Source: UBA5336 sp964625835
GTDB taxonomy: Bacteria; Pseudomonadota; Alphaproteobacteria; Caulobacterales; Hyphomonadaceae
Assembly: GCA_964625835.1 (NCBI GenBank)
Contig: CAZVES010000159.1
Location: forward strand, 1-5,177
Direction of reading: 5' to 3'
Length of the DNA: 5,177 bases
Every line of letters starts with the position of its first letter. The stretch's first letter is position 1. The notes below the pieces were generated by a model. The model did no database searches and was not told the origin of the DNA. It was given only the letters and a program-made list of their open reading frames with translations. Below are positions 1 to 5,111 of this stretch, in pieces. Both the position numbers and the translations under genes were made by a program.

Positions 1-954
1 ATCGGCACGTCCGAGGTCGAGCATGTGCTCGCCACCCAGACCCTGCGGGCGCGCAAGGCGAAGAACATGGCCATAGAGGTCTCCGGCCAGCTGCCCGAGG
101 GCGTGACGGCCAAGGACCTCGCCCTGCACATCATCGCCAAGATCGGCACGGCGGGCGGCACGGGCCATGTCATGGAATATCGCGGCGAGGCGGTGCGGGC
201 GCTTTCCATGGAAGGACGCATGACGCTCTGCAATCTCTCGATTGAAGGCGGCGCACGTGCGGGGCTCATCGCGCCGGACGAGACAACCTTTGCCTACATG
301 CAGGGCAGGCCCGCATCGCCGAAGGGCGGCGCCTGGGAGATGGCGAAGCGCTACTGGGAGACGCTGGTCTCGGATGAAGATGCGGCCTGGGACAGGGTTG
401 TGAGCGTCGATGCCGCCCATGTGAAACCGACGGTGACCTGGGGCACAAGCCCGGAGCAGGCCATTCCGGTGGATTCCACCGTGCCCGACCCGGCCGACGC
501 TGACGATCCGGTCCGGCGCGCCGCCATCGCCCGCGCGCTCGACTATATGGGCCTTGAGGCGGGACAGAAGATTGCCGGCGTGCCGGTCCAGCGGGTCTTC
601 ATCGGCTCGTGCACCAATTCCAGGATCGAGGATTTGCGTGCCGCTGCCTCCATCGCGCGGGGCCAGCGCGTGGCCGATGGCGTGCGCGCCATGGTGGTGC
701 CGGGCTCTGGTCTGGTGCGCGCTCAGGCCGAGGATGAAGGGCTGGACATGGTCTTCATGGAGGCAGGCTTTGAGTGGCGCGAGCCGGGCTGTTCCATGTG
801 CCTTGGCATGAACCCGGACATTCTGAGCCCGGGCGAGCGCTGCGCGTCGACCTCCAACCGCAATTTCGAAGGCCGGCAGGGCCGCGGCGGGCGCACCCAC
901 CTCATGTCGCCACAGCTGGCCGCCCGCGCGGCGATCACCGGGGTGATTGGATGA
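1..954 (+). CDS. leuC: 3-isopropylmalate dehydratase large subunit (5'-truncated by window edge)
   Basis: Large subunit of isopropylmalate isomerase, which with LeuD interconverts 2- and 3-isopropylmalate in cytoplasmic leucine biosynthesis. The reading frame is open from base 1 and runs 317 codons to TGA at 952-954. The family is usually near 470 residues, so roughly the first 150 lie outside the window. The fragment begins with IGTSEVEHVLATQTL, typical of LeuC, and continues with the conserved stretches KIGTAGGTGHV, SMEGRMT and APDETTFAY. The three cysteines that ligate the [4Fe-4S] cluster in the aconitase superfamily are present: one in GSCTNSRIEDLR (codon 610-612) and two in GCSMC (790-792 and 799-801). 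The C-terminal signature STSNRNFEGRQG follows. No frameshift or missing key residue is seen. Its stop overlaps the next gene by four bases, so the two are probably co-transcribed. The LeuC call rather than aconitase or homoaconitase rests on overall similarity. Confidence 0.97.
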   Translation: MGTSEVEHVLATQTLRARKAKNMAIEVSGQLPEGVTAKDLALHIIAKIGTAGGTGHVMEYRGEAVRALSMEGRMTLCNLSIEGGARAGLIAPDETTFAYMQGRPASPKGGAWEMAKRYWETLVSDEDAAWDRVVSVDAAHVKPTVTWGTSPEQAIPVDSTVPDPADADDPVRRAAIARALDYMGLEAGQKIAGVPVQRVFIGSCTNSRIEDLRAAASIARGQRVADGVRAMVVPGSGLVRAQAEDEGLDMVFMEAGFEWREPGCSMCLGMNPDILSPGERCASTSNRNFEGRQGRGGRTHLMSPQLAARAAITGVIG

Positions 955-1874
955 TCCCCCTCTGGCAGGGCAGCGCGAACACCTGGGATTGCGACGAGAT
1001 GGGGCACATGAATGTGCGCATCTATGTCGAGAAGGCCATGGAAGGGCTCGGTGCCTTTGCGCGCGCGATTGATCTGCCGAATGCGTTTGCGGCCAGTTCT
1101 CCTTCGACACTGGTGCCCGCAGAACACCATATCCGCTTCATCCGCGAGGTGATGCCCGGCCGACCCCTGGCCATGCAGGGCTGCGTGGTCAGCTTCGATG
1201 ACACCAGCGTCGACCTCTATCAGGAAATCCGCCATGGCGACGGCACCCCGGCGGCGAGTTTCCGCACGCGGCTGCTCCATGCCACGGCCCGCGAAGCGCG
1301 GCCTTTCCCATGGTCGGTGCGCACCCGCGCGGCGCTGGATCGCCTTATCGACACGCCGCCGGACGACACACGCCCGCGCAGCCTCACCCCCGGCGGCGAT
1401 TGCCTGCCAGGTGACAGGGCGACGCTGGCCGTGGCCGAGGCGACGGGCGTGCCCGTCATCGGGCGGGGCATGGTCCTGCCGGGACATTGCGACGCCTTCG
1501 GGACGATGTGGGCGCCCTGGTTCATGGGCCGGGTGTCAGACGCTGTGCCAAACCTGCTCTATGACTGGCGCCGCCAGGTGGCCGAGGCGGCCGGCGACGT
1601 GCCCATGGGCGCAGCGGTTCTGGAGTATCGGCTGGTCTATCGGCGCTGGCCCCGCATGGGCGATCTTTTCGAAATTCGCACCGGCCTCAACAGCGTGGCG
1701 GAGAAGACCCATTCACTCGTTCACTGGATGCTTGATCCTGTGAGCGGCCAGGCCTGGATGACCAGTGAGGCGGTGGCCGTCACCTTCGACCTGGAGCGTC
1801 GGAAGGTCTTGCCGACCCCGCCGGACCTCATGGCGCAGCTCGAAGCGATTGCGCCAAAAGGACTGGCGATCTGA
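951..1874 (+). CDS. double-hotdog acyl-CoA thioesterase-like protein
   Basis: A 307-residue protein that appears to hold two hotdog folds in tandem. The N-terminal half has WDCDEMGHMNVRIYVEKA (residues 12-29), matching the Asp-x-x-Gly-His-x-Asn/x-x-Tyr pattern of 4HBT-type thioesterases, with Asp15 as the candidate catalytic residue. The C-terminal half repeats the pattern in divergent form, GHCDAFGTMW (178-187, Asp181), and ends with a strand EAVAVTFDLERRKVLP, as in YbgC-like enzymes. Such proteins hydrolyse acyl-CoA thioesters in the cytoplasm; the substrate here cannot be read from sequence. The start at 951 was chosen because the ATG overlaps the leuC stop as ATGA and the hotdog motif begins 12 residues later. 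The same frame is open further upstream, but that part lies inside leuC. No strong Shine-Dalgarno sequence precedes the ATG, which fits translational coupling to leuC. It ends 6 bases before the stop of a convergent gene. Confidence 0.85.
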   Translation: MIPLWQGSANTWDCDEMGHMNVRIYVEKAMEGLGAFARAIDLPNAFAASSPSTLVPAEHHIRFIREVMPGRPLAMQGCVVSFDDTSVDLYQEIRHGDGTPAASFRTRLLHATAREARPFPWSVRTRAALDRLIDTPPDDTRPRSLTPGGDCLPGDRATLAVAEATGVPVIGRGMVLPGHCDAFGTMWAPWFMGRVSDAVPNLLYDWRRQVAEAAGDVPMGAAVLEYRLVYRRWPRMGDLFEIRTGLNSVAEKTHSLVHWMLDPVSGQAWMTSEAVAVTFDLERRKVLPTPPDLMAQLEAIAPKGLAI

Positions 1875-1880
1875 TCGTCT

Positions 1881-2072
1881 TCAGGCACCGTTCGCCTTGC
1901 CGAAACGCAGGTGCAGACCTTTTTCCGCGGTCACATCCATACTCATGGCGACATTGCCGGCGGTGATGTGAAGCCCGCTTGTGGACGAGGCCAGTGCGAT
2001 GGCCGCGATGATGGCTGCGGCGATGGCAAAGCCGATGCGGCCCTGATGGCGTGTGTAAGTCCCCTTGCGCAT
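1881..2072 (-). CDS. small membrane or exported protein, last gene of psp operon (63 aa)
   Basis: Unrecognised 63-residue protein. A basic N-terminus (MRKGTYTRHQGR) is followed by a hydrophobic alanine/isoleucine segment at about residues 13-29, then an approximately 34-residue polar tail with alternating hydrophobic residues (LHITAGNVAMSMDV, LHLRFG). The layout fits either a single-pass anchor with a periplasmic beta-rich tail or a cleavable signal peptide (possible cut near ALA-SS). The ATG at 2070-2072 has a good ribosome binding site on the minus strand, GAAGGA with AAGGA ending 8 bases before the ATG, and this decides the start. It lies 87 bases downstream of pspC on the same strand, the largest gap in the operon, and that gap holds a GC-rich inverted repeat. 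It is probably the operon's last gene. No function is assigned. A longer overlapping minus-strand frame (1828-2199) lacks such a start and is disfavoured. Confidence 0.72.
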   Translation of the reverse strand: MRKGTYTRHQGRIGFAIAAAIIAAIALASSTSGLHITAGNVAMSMDVTAEKGLHLRFGKANGA

Positions 2073-2116
2073 AATCTCTGTCCTTCTTTCTCGATCGCGC
2101 CGAGTTTGCAGTGGAG

Positions 2117-2148
2117 CGGGGCGCCGGCCTCTGGCTACTTGCGCCCCG
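2117..2148 (-). repeat. intercistronic GC-rich hairpin between pspC and the 63-aa gene
   Basis: A perfect 8-bp inverted repeat, GCGCCCCG/CGGGGCGC (2117-2124 paired with 2141-2148), separated by 16 bases. It lies in the only sizeable gap of the psp operon. No T-run follows on either strand, so it does not look like a finished intrinsic terminator. As RNA it could act as a processing or stabilising stem, or as a partial attenuator lowering expression of the last gene. The pairing is seen in the sequence; the role is inference. Confidence 0.4.
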
Positions 2149-2159
2149 GGGTGAGGTTG

Positions 2160-2570
2160 TCAGCTTTCCAGGTCCCGGAATTCCTTGCGCAGGCGCCACT
2201 CATCAGAGGTGACGGAGCGCTCCAGCCTTTGCAGGCGGTCGTCCAGGTCCCGGAACGTGTATTTGAGGTTCGAGAAGGTTGCGGCCGGACGGTCGGAGAC
2301 GCCGCGCCAGAATTCCTGTTCCTCCGGGTTTCGGTGTACCCGGTCCTCCCCGGGCCGACGCGATGGAAGGATCATCCACATCACAAAGTAGACGATGAAG
2401 ATGGCCGGGCCGAGCAGGAAGAAGAAGCTGAGCACGAACAGCACACGGACGAGAACGGGATCCCATCCAAAACGCTCGCCGATGCCGCCGCAGACCCCGG
2501 CCCAGACCTTGTTGGTGCGCGAGCGTTTGAGCTGAGTCGGGTTGGGCGAGCCGGTATAATCCCGGGTCAT
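2160..2570 (-). CDS. pspC: phage shock protein C, envelope stress sensor
   Basis: A 136-residue inner-membrane protein of the PspC family. In enterobacteria PspC works with PspB to sense envelope damage and to bind PspA, freeing PspF. The PspC domain spans about residues 14-70: RTNKVWAGVCGGIGERFGWDP leads into a hydrophobic membrane region (about 38-68) ending WMILPSRRPG. The C-terminal tail is charged and helical, and its VTSDEWRLRKEFRDL closely resembles the end of E. coli PspC (YVTSDTFTLRSRFRQL, from memory), so the protein is full length. The ATG at 2568-2570 overlaps the pspB stop as ATGA. A strong Shine-Dalgarno AGGAG lies 9 bases before the ATG, inside the end of pspB. Co-transcription and coupled translation with pspB are therefore likely. 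Confidence 0.95.
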   Translation of the reverse strand: MTRDYTGSPNPTQLKRSRTNKVWAGVCGGIGERFGWDPVLVRVLFVLSFFFLLGPAIFIVYFVMWMILPSRRPGEDRVHRNPEEQEFWRGVSDRPAATFSNLKYTFRDLDDRLQRLERSVTSDEWRLRKEFRDLES

Positions 2571-2821
2571 TGGTCATATCTCCTCTTGAAGTCGTCTTCA
2601 GCGGCAGGGCGGGTCGGGCCGCCCTCGCTTTCGATCAGGGTTTCCAGTGTTTCGATGCGGCTTTCCATGCGCTTGGCGGAGCGCCACAAATCCTCGAGCA
2701 TCCGCTCATCGTCTGGCTGCAGGCTTTTCAGTTTCCGCCACTCGGTGATGTAGTGGAGGATGATGCCGGGCAGCCCGATGAATAGGGCAAGGATCGCGAT
2801 GAGTGGGATCCAGATGTCCAT
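2567..2821 (-). CDS. pspB: phage shock protein B, membrane partner of PspC
   Basis: An 84-residue protein of the PspB family, slightly longer than the E. coli protein (about 74). Residues 3-24 form one transmembrane segment (WIPLIAILALFIGLPGIIL), followed by HYITEW; the family-typical Pro-x-x-x-x-His-Tyr pattern is present. A charged cytoplasmic helix follows, with ERMLEDLWRSAKRMESRIETLETLIESE (about 39-66) predicted to form a coiled coil, as in known PspB proteins. PspB pairs with PspC in the stress-sensing complex. The ATG at 2819-2821 has a strong GGAGG 8 bases upstream, lying within the last codons of the preceding 37-aa gene, whose stop is only 3 bases before this ATG. The 3' end overlaps pspC by four bases. 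Confidence 0.94.
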   Translation of the reverse strand: MDIWIPLIAILALFIGLPGIILHYITEWRKLKSLQPDDERMLEDLWRSAKRMESRIETLETLIESEGGPTRPAAEDDFKRRYDQ

Positions 2822-2824
2822 GTC

Positions 2825-2938
2825 CTAGTCCTCCGAACCAATGGCTTTTGCGCGCCGGGCGGCCAGGTGCTGGGCGATCAGGCCGGGCGTGGTGAGCACG
2901 GCCATGATGCCGGCGAGTATGGCGAAGGGCATCAGCAT
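2825..2938 (-). CDS. 37-aa PspB-like small membrane protein between pspA and pspB
   Basis: A very small gene of 37 codons plus TAG. The protein begins MLMPFAILAGIMAVLTTPGL, a single hydrophobic segment (residues 1-22), and ends with a short basic-to-acidic tail (HLAARRAKAIGSED). Its ATG overlaps the pspA stop as TGATG, and its stop lies 3 bases before the pspB ATG, so it fills the pspA-pspB gap exactly, which strongly suggests a translated gene coupled to both neighbours. A weak AAGG lies 10 bases before the ATG. By eye it shares Pro, AILA, PG, Ile and His with the membrane part of PspB in the same order, with a 2-residue offset. It may be a minimal PspB-like paralogue lacking the coiled coil. 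That relation is my inference, and the function is unknown. The alternative start at codon 3 is possible but lacks the stop overlap. Confidence 0.7.
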   Translation of the reverse strand: MLMPFAILAGIMAVLTTPGLIAQHLAARRAKAIGSED

Positions 2939-3633
2939 CAGGCTTCACCCTTGCCGCCTTTCACGGCCTTTGGCTTGGTGCCATTGCGCTTGGCCTTGAG
3001 AGCTTCCAGTTCGGCCTCGACGGCCTCATTGCTTTCAAGCGCGGCGAATTCGGCCTCCAGGCTCGGCTCGCGGCCTTTGATCGTGTCGGCATAGGCCTCC
3101 ATCTCGTCGACCTTCCGCTCGATATTGGCATAACGCGCCAGAGCCTCGTCGACCTTTCCGTCATGGGTCTGGGTGCGCATGCGAATGCGCTGTTCGGCGG
3201 CCTCGCGGCGCATCATCAGGGCGCGGTGCTTGGCCTTGGCCTCGCTCAGCTTGTCCTGCAGCTTGGCCAGGTCGTCCTGACGCTTGTGGAAAGCCTCGTC
3301 GGCCGCCGTCATGGCGTCCTGGCGGCGAGCAATCTCACTTTCGGCCTTCTGCTTGGCCATGAGGGCACCGCGGGCAAGGTCCTCGCGGCCCTTGTCGATG
3401 GCCAGCTCGGCCTTGTTGTTCCAGTCGTCACGCACCGAGGTGTAATGGGCGATCTCGCGCTCCATCTCCTTCTTGTCGGCCATGGCGCGGGCCGCAGCGG
3501 TGCGGACCTCCACCAGGGTGTCTTCCATTTCCTGGATGATCAGGCGCGCAATTTTTTCGGGGTTTTCGGCACTGTCCAGCATCGCATTGAGGTTGGAATT
3601 GATGATGTCACCGAAGCGGGAGAAAAGTCCCAT
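2938..3633 (-). CDS. pspA: phage shock protein A, PspF inhibitor and membrane-binding ESCRT-III-like protein
   Basis: A 231-residue PspA/IM30 (Vipp1) family protein. These peripheral inner-membrane proteins assemble into rods or rings that support damaged membranes; as a low-order complex in the cytoplasm PspA binds and inhibits PspF. The N-terminus MGLFSRFGDIINSNLNAML is the amphipathic membrane-binding helix, followed by NPEK and the hallmark LIIQEMEDTLVEVR. The rest is almost wholly charged coiled coil, with conserved EDLARGAL, KLSEAKAK and DEALARY. The last 17 or so residues form a Lys/Gly-rich tail, and the protein is slightly longer than E. coli PspA (222). The start at 3631-3633 was chosen because family similarity begins exactly there and AGGAA sits 8 bases upstream. 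The frame stays open to 3723, but those 30 residues are low-complexity Ser/Pro sequence. The stop overlaps the next small gene by one base. Confidence 0.96.
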   Translation of the reverse strand: MGLFSRFGDIINSNLNAMLDSAENPEKIARLIIQEMEDTLVEVRTAAARAMADKKEMEREIAHYTSVRDDWNNKAELAIDKGREDLARGALMAKQKAESEIARRQDAMTAADEAFHKRQDDLAKLQDKLSEAKAKHRALMMRREAAEQRIRMRTQTHDGKVDEALARYANIERKVDEMEAYADTIKGREPSLEAEFAALESNEAVEAELEALKAKRNGTKPKAVKGGKGEA

Positions 3634-3685
3634 ATCTGAAGTTCCTTTCGGGTAGGTGTTTGGGGAGGAAGCGGGCGAGCCGCGA

Positions 3686-3817
3686 TCAGAAGAAGAATCC
3701 GCCGAGGAAGATGCCCGCGGCAAAGAACATCCAGGTCTCTGCCGGACGCGTGGACAGCCAGCGGCCGAACCGGCCTGTGTCTATGGTGTCGCGGGGGGTG
3801 TAATCGTGATCTGTCAT
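3686..3817 (-). CDS. 43-aa small membrane protein, first gene of the psp operon
   Basis: An unrecognised 43-residue protein encoded between the sigma-54 promoter and pspA. The N-terminal 26 residues are polar (MTDHDYTPRDTIDTGRFGRW), followed by one hydrophobic segment, ETWMFFAAGIFLGGFFF, that ends at the stop codon, so it looks like a C-tail-anchored inner-membrane protein. It lies about 50 bases downstream of the predicted transcription start and 52 bases before the pspA ATG. Start choice: the ATG at 3815-3817 is preferred, with AAGGAG 14 bases upstream (rather far) and a nearer purine-rich AGAAAG. An in-frame ATG at 3827-3829 would add MRKK, but AAGGAG lies only 2 bases before it. Being the leader gene of a stress operon, it should be induced with pspA. 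The function is unknown. Confidence 0.68.
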   Translation of the reverse strand: MTDHDYTPRDTIDTGRFGRWLSTRPAETWMFFAAGIFLGGFFF

Positions 3818-3879
3818 CTTCTTTCTCATCTCTCCTTCTGGTTGGCGGCCCCTAACCGCCCTGAGCATGCCCAATGAGT

Positions 3880-3895
3880 TTCAAGGACCGTGCCA
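3880..3895 (-). promoter_or_regulatory. sigma-54 (RpoN) promoter of the psp operon
   Basis: The minus strand reads TGGCACGGTCCTTGAA, against the sigma-54 consensus TGGCACG-N4-TTGC(A/T). The -24 half is perfect and the spacing is exact. The -12 half reads TTGAA, with one departure, A for C at -12. The E. coli pspA promoter also departs from consensus at this base (TTGT, from memory). Predicted +1 is near 3869, giving a leader of about 52 bases before the 43-aa gene. The presence of pspF next door, encoding an activator that requires sigma-54, makes this assignment strong. Confidence 0.88.
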
Positions 3896-4028
3896 GTTTG
3901 GGATTAATCCGCCAGTGCATTGAAATATATGGATATAAAAGGTTCCAGAGACGCCCCATCGAAATTATATGGGTCTGTTGTGCGAATAATTTGGTAGAAT
4001 TGACGATATTATTTAGTATAATAGACCC
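3896..4028. promoter_or_regulatory. AT-rich divergent control region between psp operon and pspF
   Basis: This non-coding stretch is visibly AT-rich inside an otherwise GC-rich window. It separates the sigma-54 promoter of the psp operon from divergent pspF. It contains a 10-bp palindrome GGATTAATCC (3901-3910), a 7-bp inverted repeat AAATTAT/ATAATTT (3962-3968 with 3986-3992), and one arm of an 8-bp inverted repeat listed separately. In E. coli the matching region carries two PspF enhancer sites and an IHF site. I found no clear IHF consensus here. The repeats are seen; their use as binding sites is inference. Confidence 0.6.
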
Positions 4029-4030
4029 AT
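3969..4030. promoter_or_regulatory. 8-bp inverted repeat, candidate PspF enhancer sites
   Basis: ATGGGTCT at 3969-3976 recurs as its reverse complement AGACCCAT at 4023-4030. Relative to the predicted psp start, the arms centre near -104 and -158, a distance usual for sigma-54 enhancers, and they are 54 bp apart, about five helical turns. The second arm covers the pspF start codon, so binding there could also repress pspF, matching the autoregulation known in E. coli. A chance pair of this length in the region is not negligible (my rough estimate is about one in ten). Confidence 0.35.
4017..4022 (+). promoter_or_regulatory. -10 element (TATAAT) for a leaderless pspF mRNA
   Basis: A perfect TATAAT with a 6-base discriminator (AGACCC) puts +1 at 4029, the A of the pspF ATG. 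No convincing -35 lies at 16-18 bp: TTGGTA at 3991 is 20 bp away and TTGACG at 4000 is only 11 bp away. The promoter would therefore be a weak housekeeping one, suitable for a low-level activator. Confidence 0.55.
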
Positions 4031-5111
4031 GATCGGCAGCGTCCCCCAATTGATTGGCGAAAGCCCCGCCTGGCTGGAGGCGCTGGAGCATGCCTCCCGG
4101 GTCGCCCCGCTTGACCGGCCGCTGCTGGTGATCGGCGAGCGTGGGACGGGCAAGGAGCTTATTGGCGAGCGGCTGCACTTCCTGTCGCGCCGCTGGGAGG
4201 GCCCTTTCATCAAGGTCAACTGCGCGGCTCTGTCGGAGGACCTCCTCGACAGCGAGCTGTTTGGCCATGAGCGCGGCGCCTTTACCGGCGCAACGGATCG
4301 CCGGGCGGGCCGGTTTGAACTGGCCGATGGGGGCACGCTTTTCCTCGACGAGATCGCCACGGCCTCTTCTCGCGTGCAGGAGAAGCTGCTGCGTGTGATC
4401 GAGTATGGCGAATATCAGCGCCTGGGCGGGGAGAAGTTGCTGACGACCGATGTGCGCGTCATTGCCGCTACCAATGCCGACCTTCCGCACCTGGTCGCGG
4501 CCGGGGACTTTCGCGCCGATCTCCTTGATCGGCTGGCCTTCGATGTGATCACCCTGCCACCCCTGCGCGCGCGGGACGGGGACGTCTCACTCCTGGCAGA
4601 CTTCTTTGCCCGGCGCATGGCGGTGGAGATGGGCATGGATTTTCCGGGCTTCGCGCCAAGCGCCATTGCCGCCATCGAGACCCATGACTGGCCGGGCAAT
4701 GTGCGCGAGCTGCGCAATTTCGCCCAGCGCCTGGCCCACCGCTCCATGGCCAGCGCGCCCACCGAACCGGTGCGTTTCGACCCGCGCGCGCTCGATCCGT
4801 TCGCTTCGCCCTGGCGTCCCGGCAATGGCGCTCCGGTGACAGAACCCGCCCAGGAAGCCCGGTCTGCGACCCTGCCCCCACTCGACGCTGTGCCTGCAGA
4901 CTTCGAGGCGGCCGTGGCGACGTTCGAGATGCAGGTCCTGGACGCTGCGCTGGCCGCCAATGCCGGCCATCAGGGCCGCACGGCCGAGGCGCTCGGCCTG
5001 AGCTATCACCAGCTGCGCGGCCTTCTGAAAAAGCATGGCTATGGCAAAGGCGCGGGCAAGCCAGAGGCGGGCAAGCCGATCGAGAGGGACCGGCCCGTGC
5101 CGTCCATGTGA
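4029..5111 (+). CDS. pspF: PspF, sigma-54-dependent activator of the psp operon
   Basis: A 360-residue AAA+ enhancer-binding protein. It hydrolyses ATP to remodel the sigma-54 RNA polymerase complex at the psp promoter and is inhibited by PspA. As in E. coli PspF there is no receiver or sensor domain; the AAA+ core starts almost at once. Visible motifs are Walker A GERGTGKE (36-43), sigma-54-contacting GAFTGA (83-88), Walker B GGTLFLDE (101-108), arginine fingers Arg162 and Arg168 in FRADLLDRLAFD, and sensor II WPGNVREL (221-228). A Fis-type helix-turn-helix lies at about 314-335 (RTAEALGLSYHQLRGLLKKHG). Trp56, the residue linked to PspA control in E. coli, is kept at the same number. Oddities are a long Pro-rich linker (about 241-290) and a 24-residue tail with repeated AGKP after the helix-turn-helix. 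The ATG at 4029 is the first start after an in-frame TAG at 4014 and has no Shine-Dalgarno sequence. Confidence 0.96.
   Translation: MIGSVPQLIGESPAWLEALEHASRVAPLDRPLLVIGERGTGKELIGERLHFLSRRWEGPFIKVNCAALSEDLLDSELFGHERGAFTGATDRRAGRFELADGGTLFLDEIATASSRVQEKLLRVIEYGEYQRLGGEKLLTTDVRVIAATNADLPHLVAAGDFRADLLDRLAFDVITLPPLRARDGDVSLLADFFARRMAVEMGMDFPGFAPSAIAAIETHDWPGNVRELRNFAQRLAHRSMASAPTEPVRFDPRALDPFASPWRPGNGAPVTEPAQEARSATLPPLDAVPADFEAAVATFEMQVLDAALAANAGHQGRTAEALGLSYHQLRGLLKKHGYGKGAGKPEAGKPIERDRPVPSM

Noticed and set aside
723..1487. 254-residue minus-strand open frame opposite leuC and the thioesterase
   Set aside because: It covers parts of two well-supported plus-strand genes, and its Arg/His/Pro-rich sequence is typical of a shadow frame.
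1852..1868. CGCCA/TGGCG hairpin at the end of the thioesterase gene as a terminator
   Set aside because: The stem is only 5 bp, it lies inside the coding region, and no T-run follows on the plus strand.
1828..2199. 123-residue minus-strand frame spanning the pspC to 63-aa gap
   Set aside because: It overlaps the thioesterase end and pspC end, has no membrane or family feature, and competes with the 63-aa frame, which has a proper ribosome binding site.
1911..2753. 280-residue plus-strand open frame opposite pspC and pspB
   Set aside because: It is antisense to pspB, pspC and the 63-aa gene, has no family resemblance, and is low-complexity. Long shadow frames are expected in GC-rich DNA.
3163..3639. 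158-residue plus-strand open frame opposite pspA, with hydrophobic runs
   Set aside because: It is the exact complement of the pspA coiled coil; Leu/Val runs arise from complementing charged heptads, and there is no independent evidence.
3634..3723. 30-residue N-terminal extension of pspA
   Set aside because: PspA similarity begins at MGLFSRF with a ribosome binding site just upstream. The extension is Ser/Pro-rich low complexity and overlaps the end of the 43-aa gene.
3818..3874. TTG-initiated N-terminal extension of the 43-aa protein
   Set aside because: The TTG at 3874 lies upstream of the predicted sigma-54 transcription start near 3869, so it would not be on the transcript.
4000..4005. 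TTGACG as the -35 element of pspF
   Set aside because: It is only 11 bp from TATAAT, too close for a working pair, and no -10-like hexamer lies 16-18 bp downstream.
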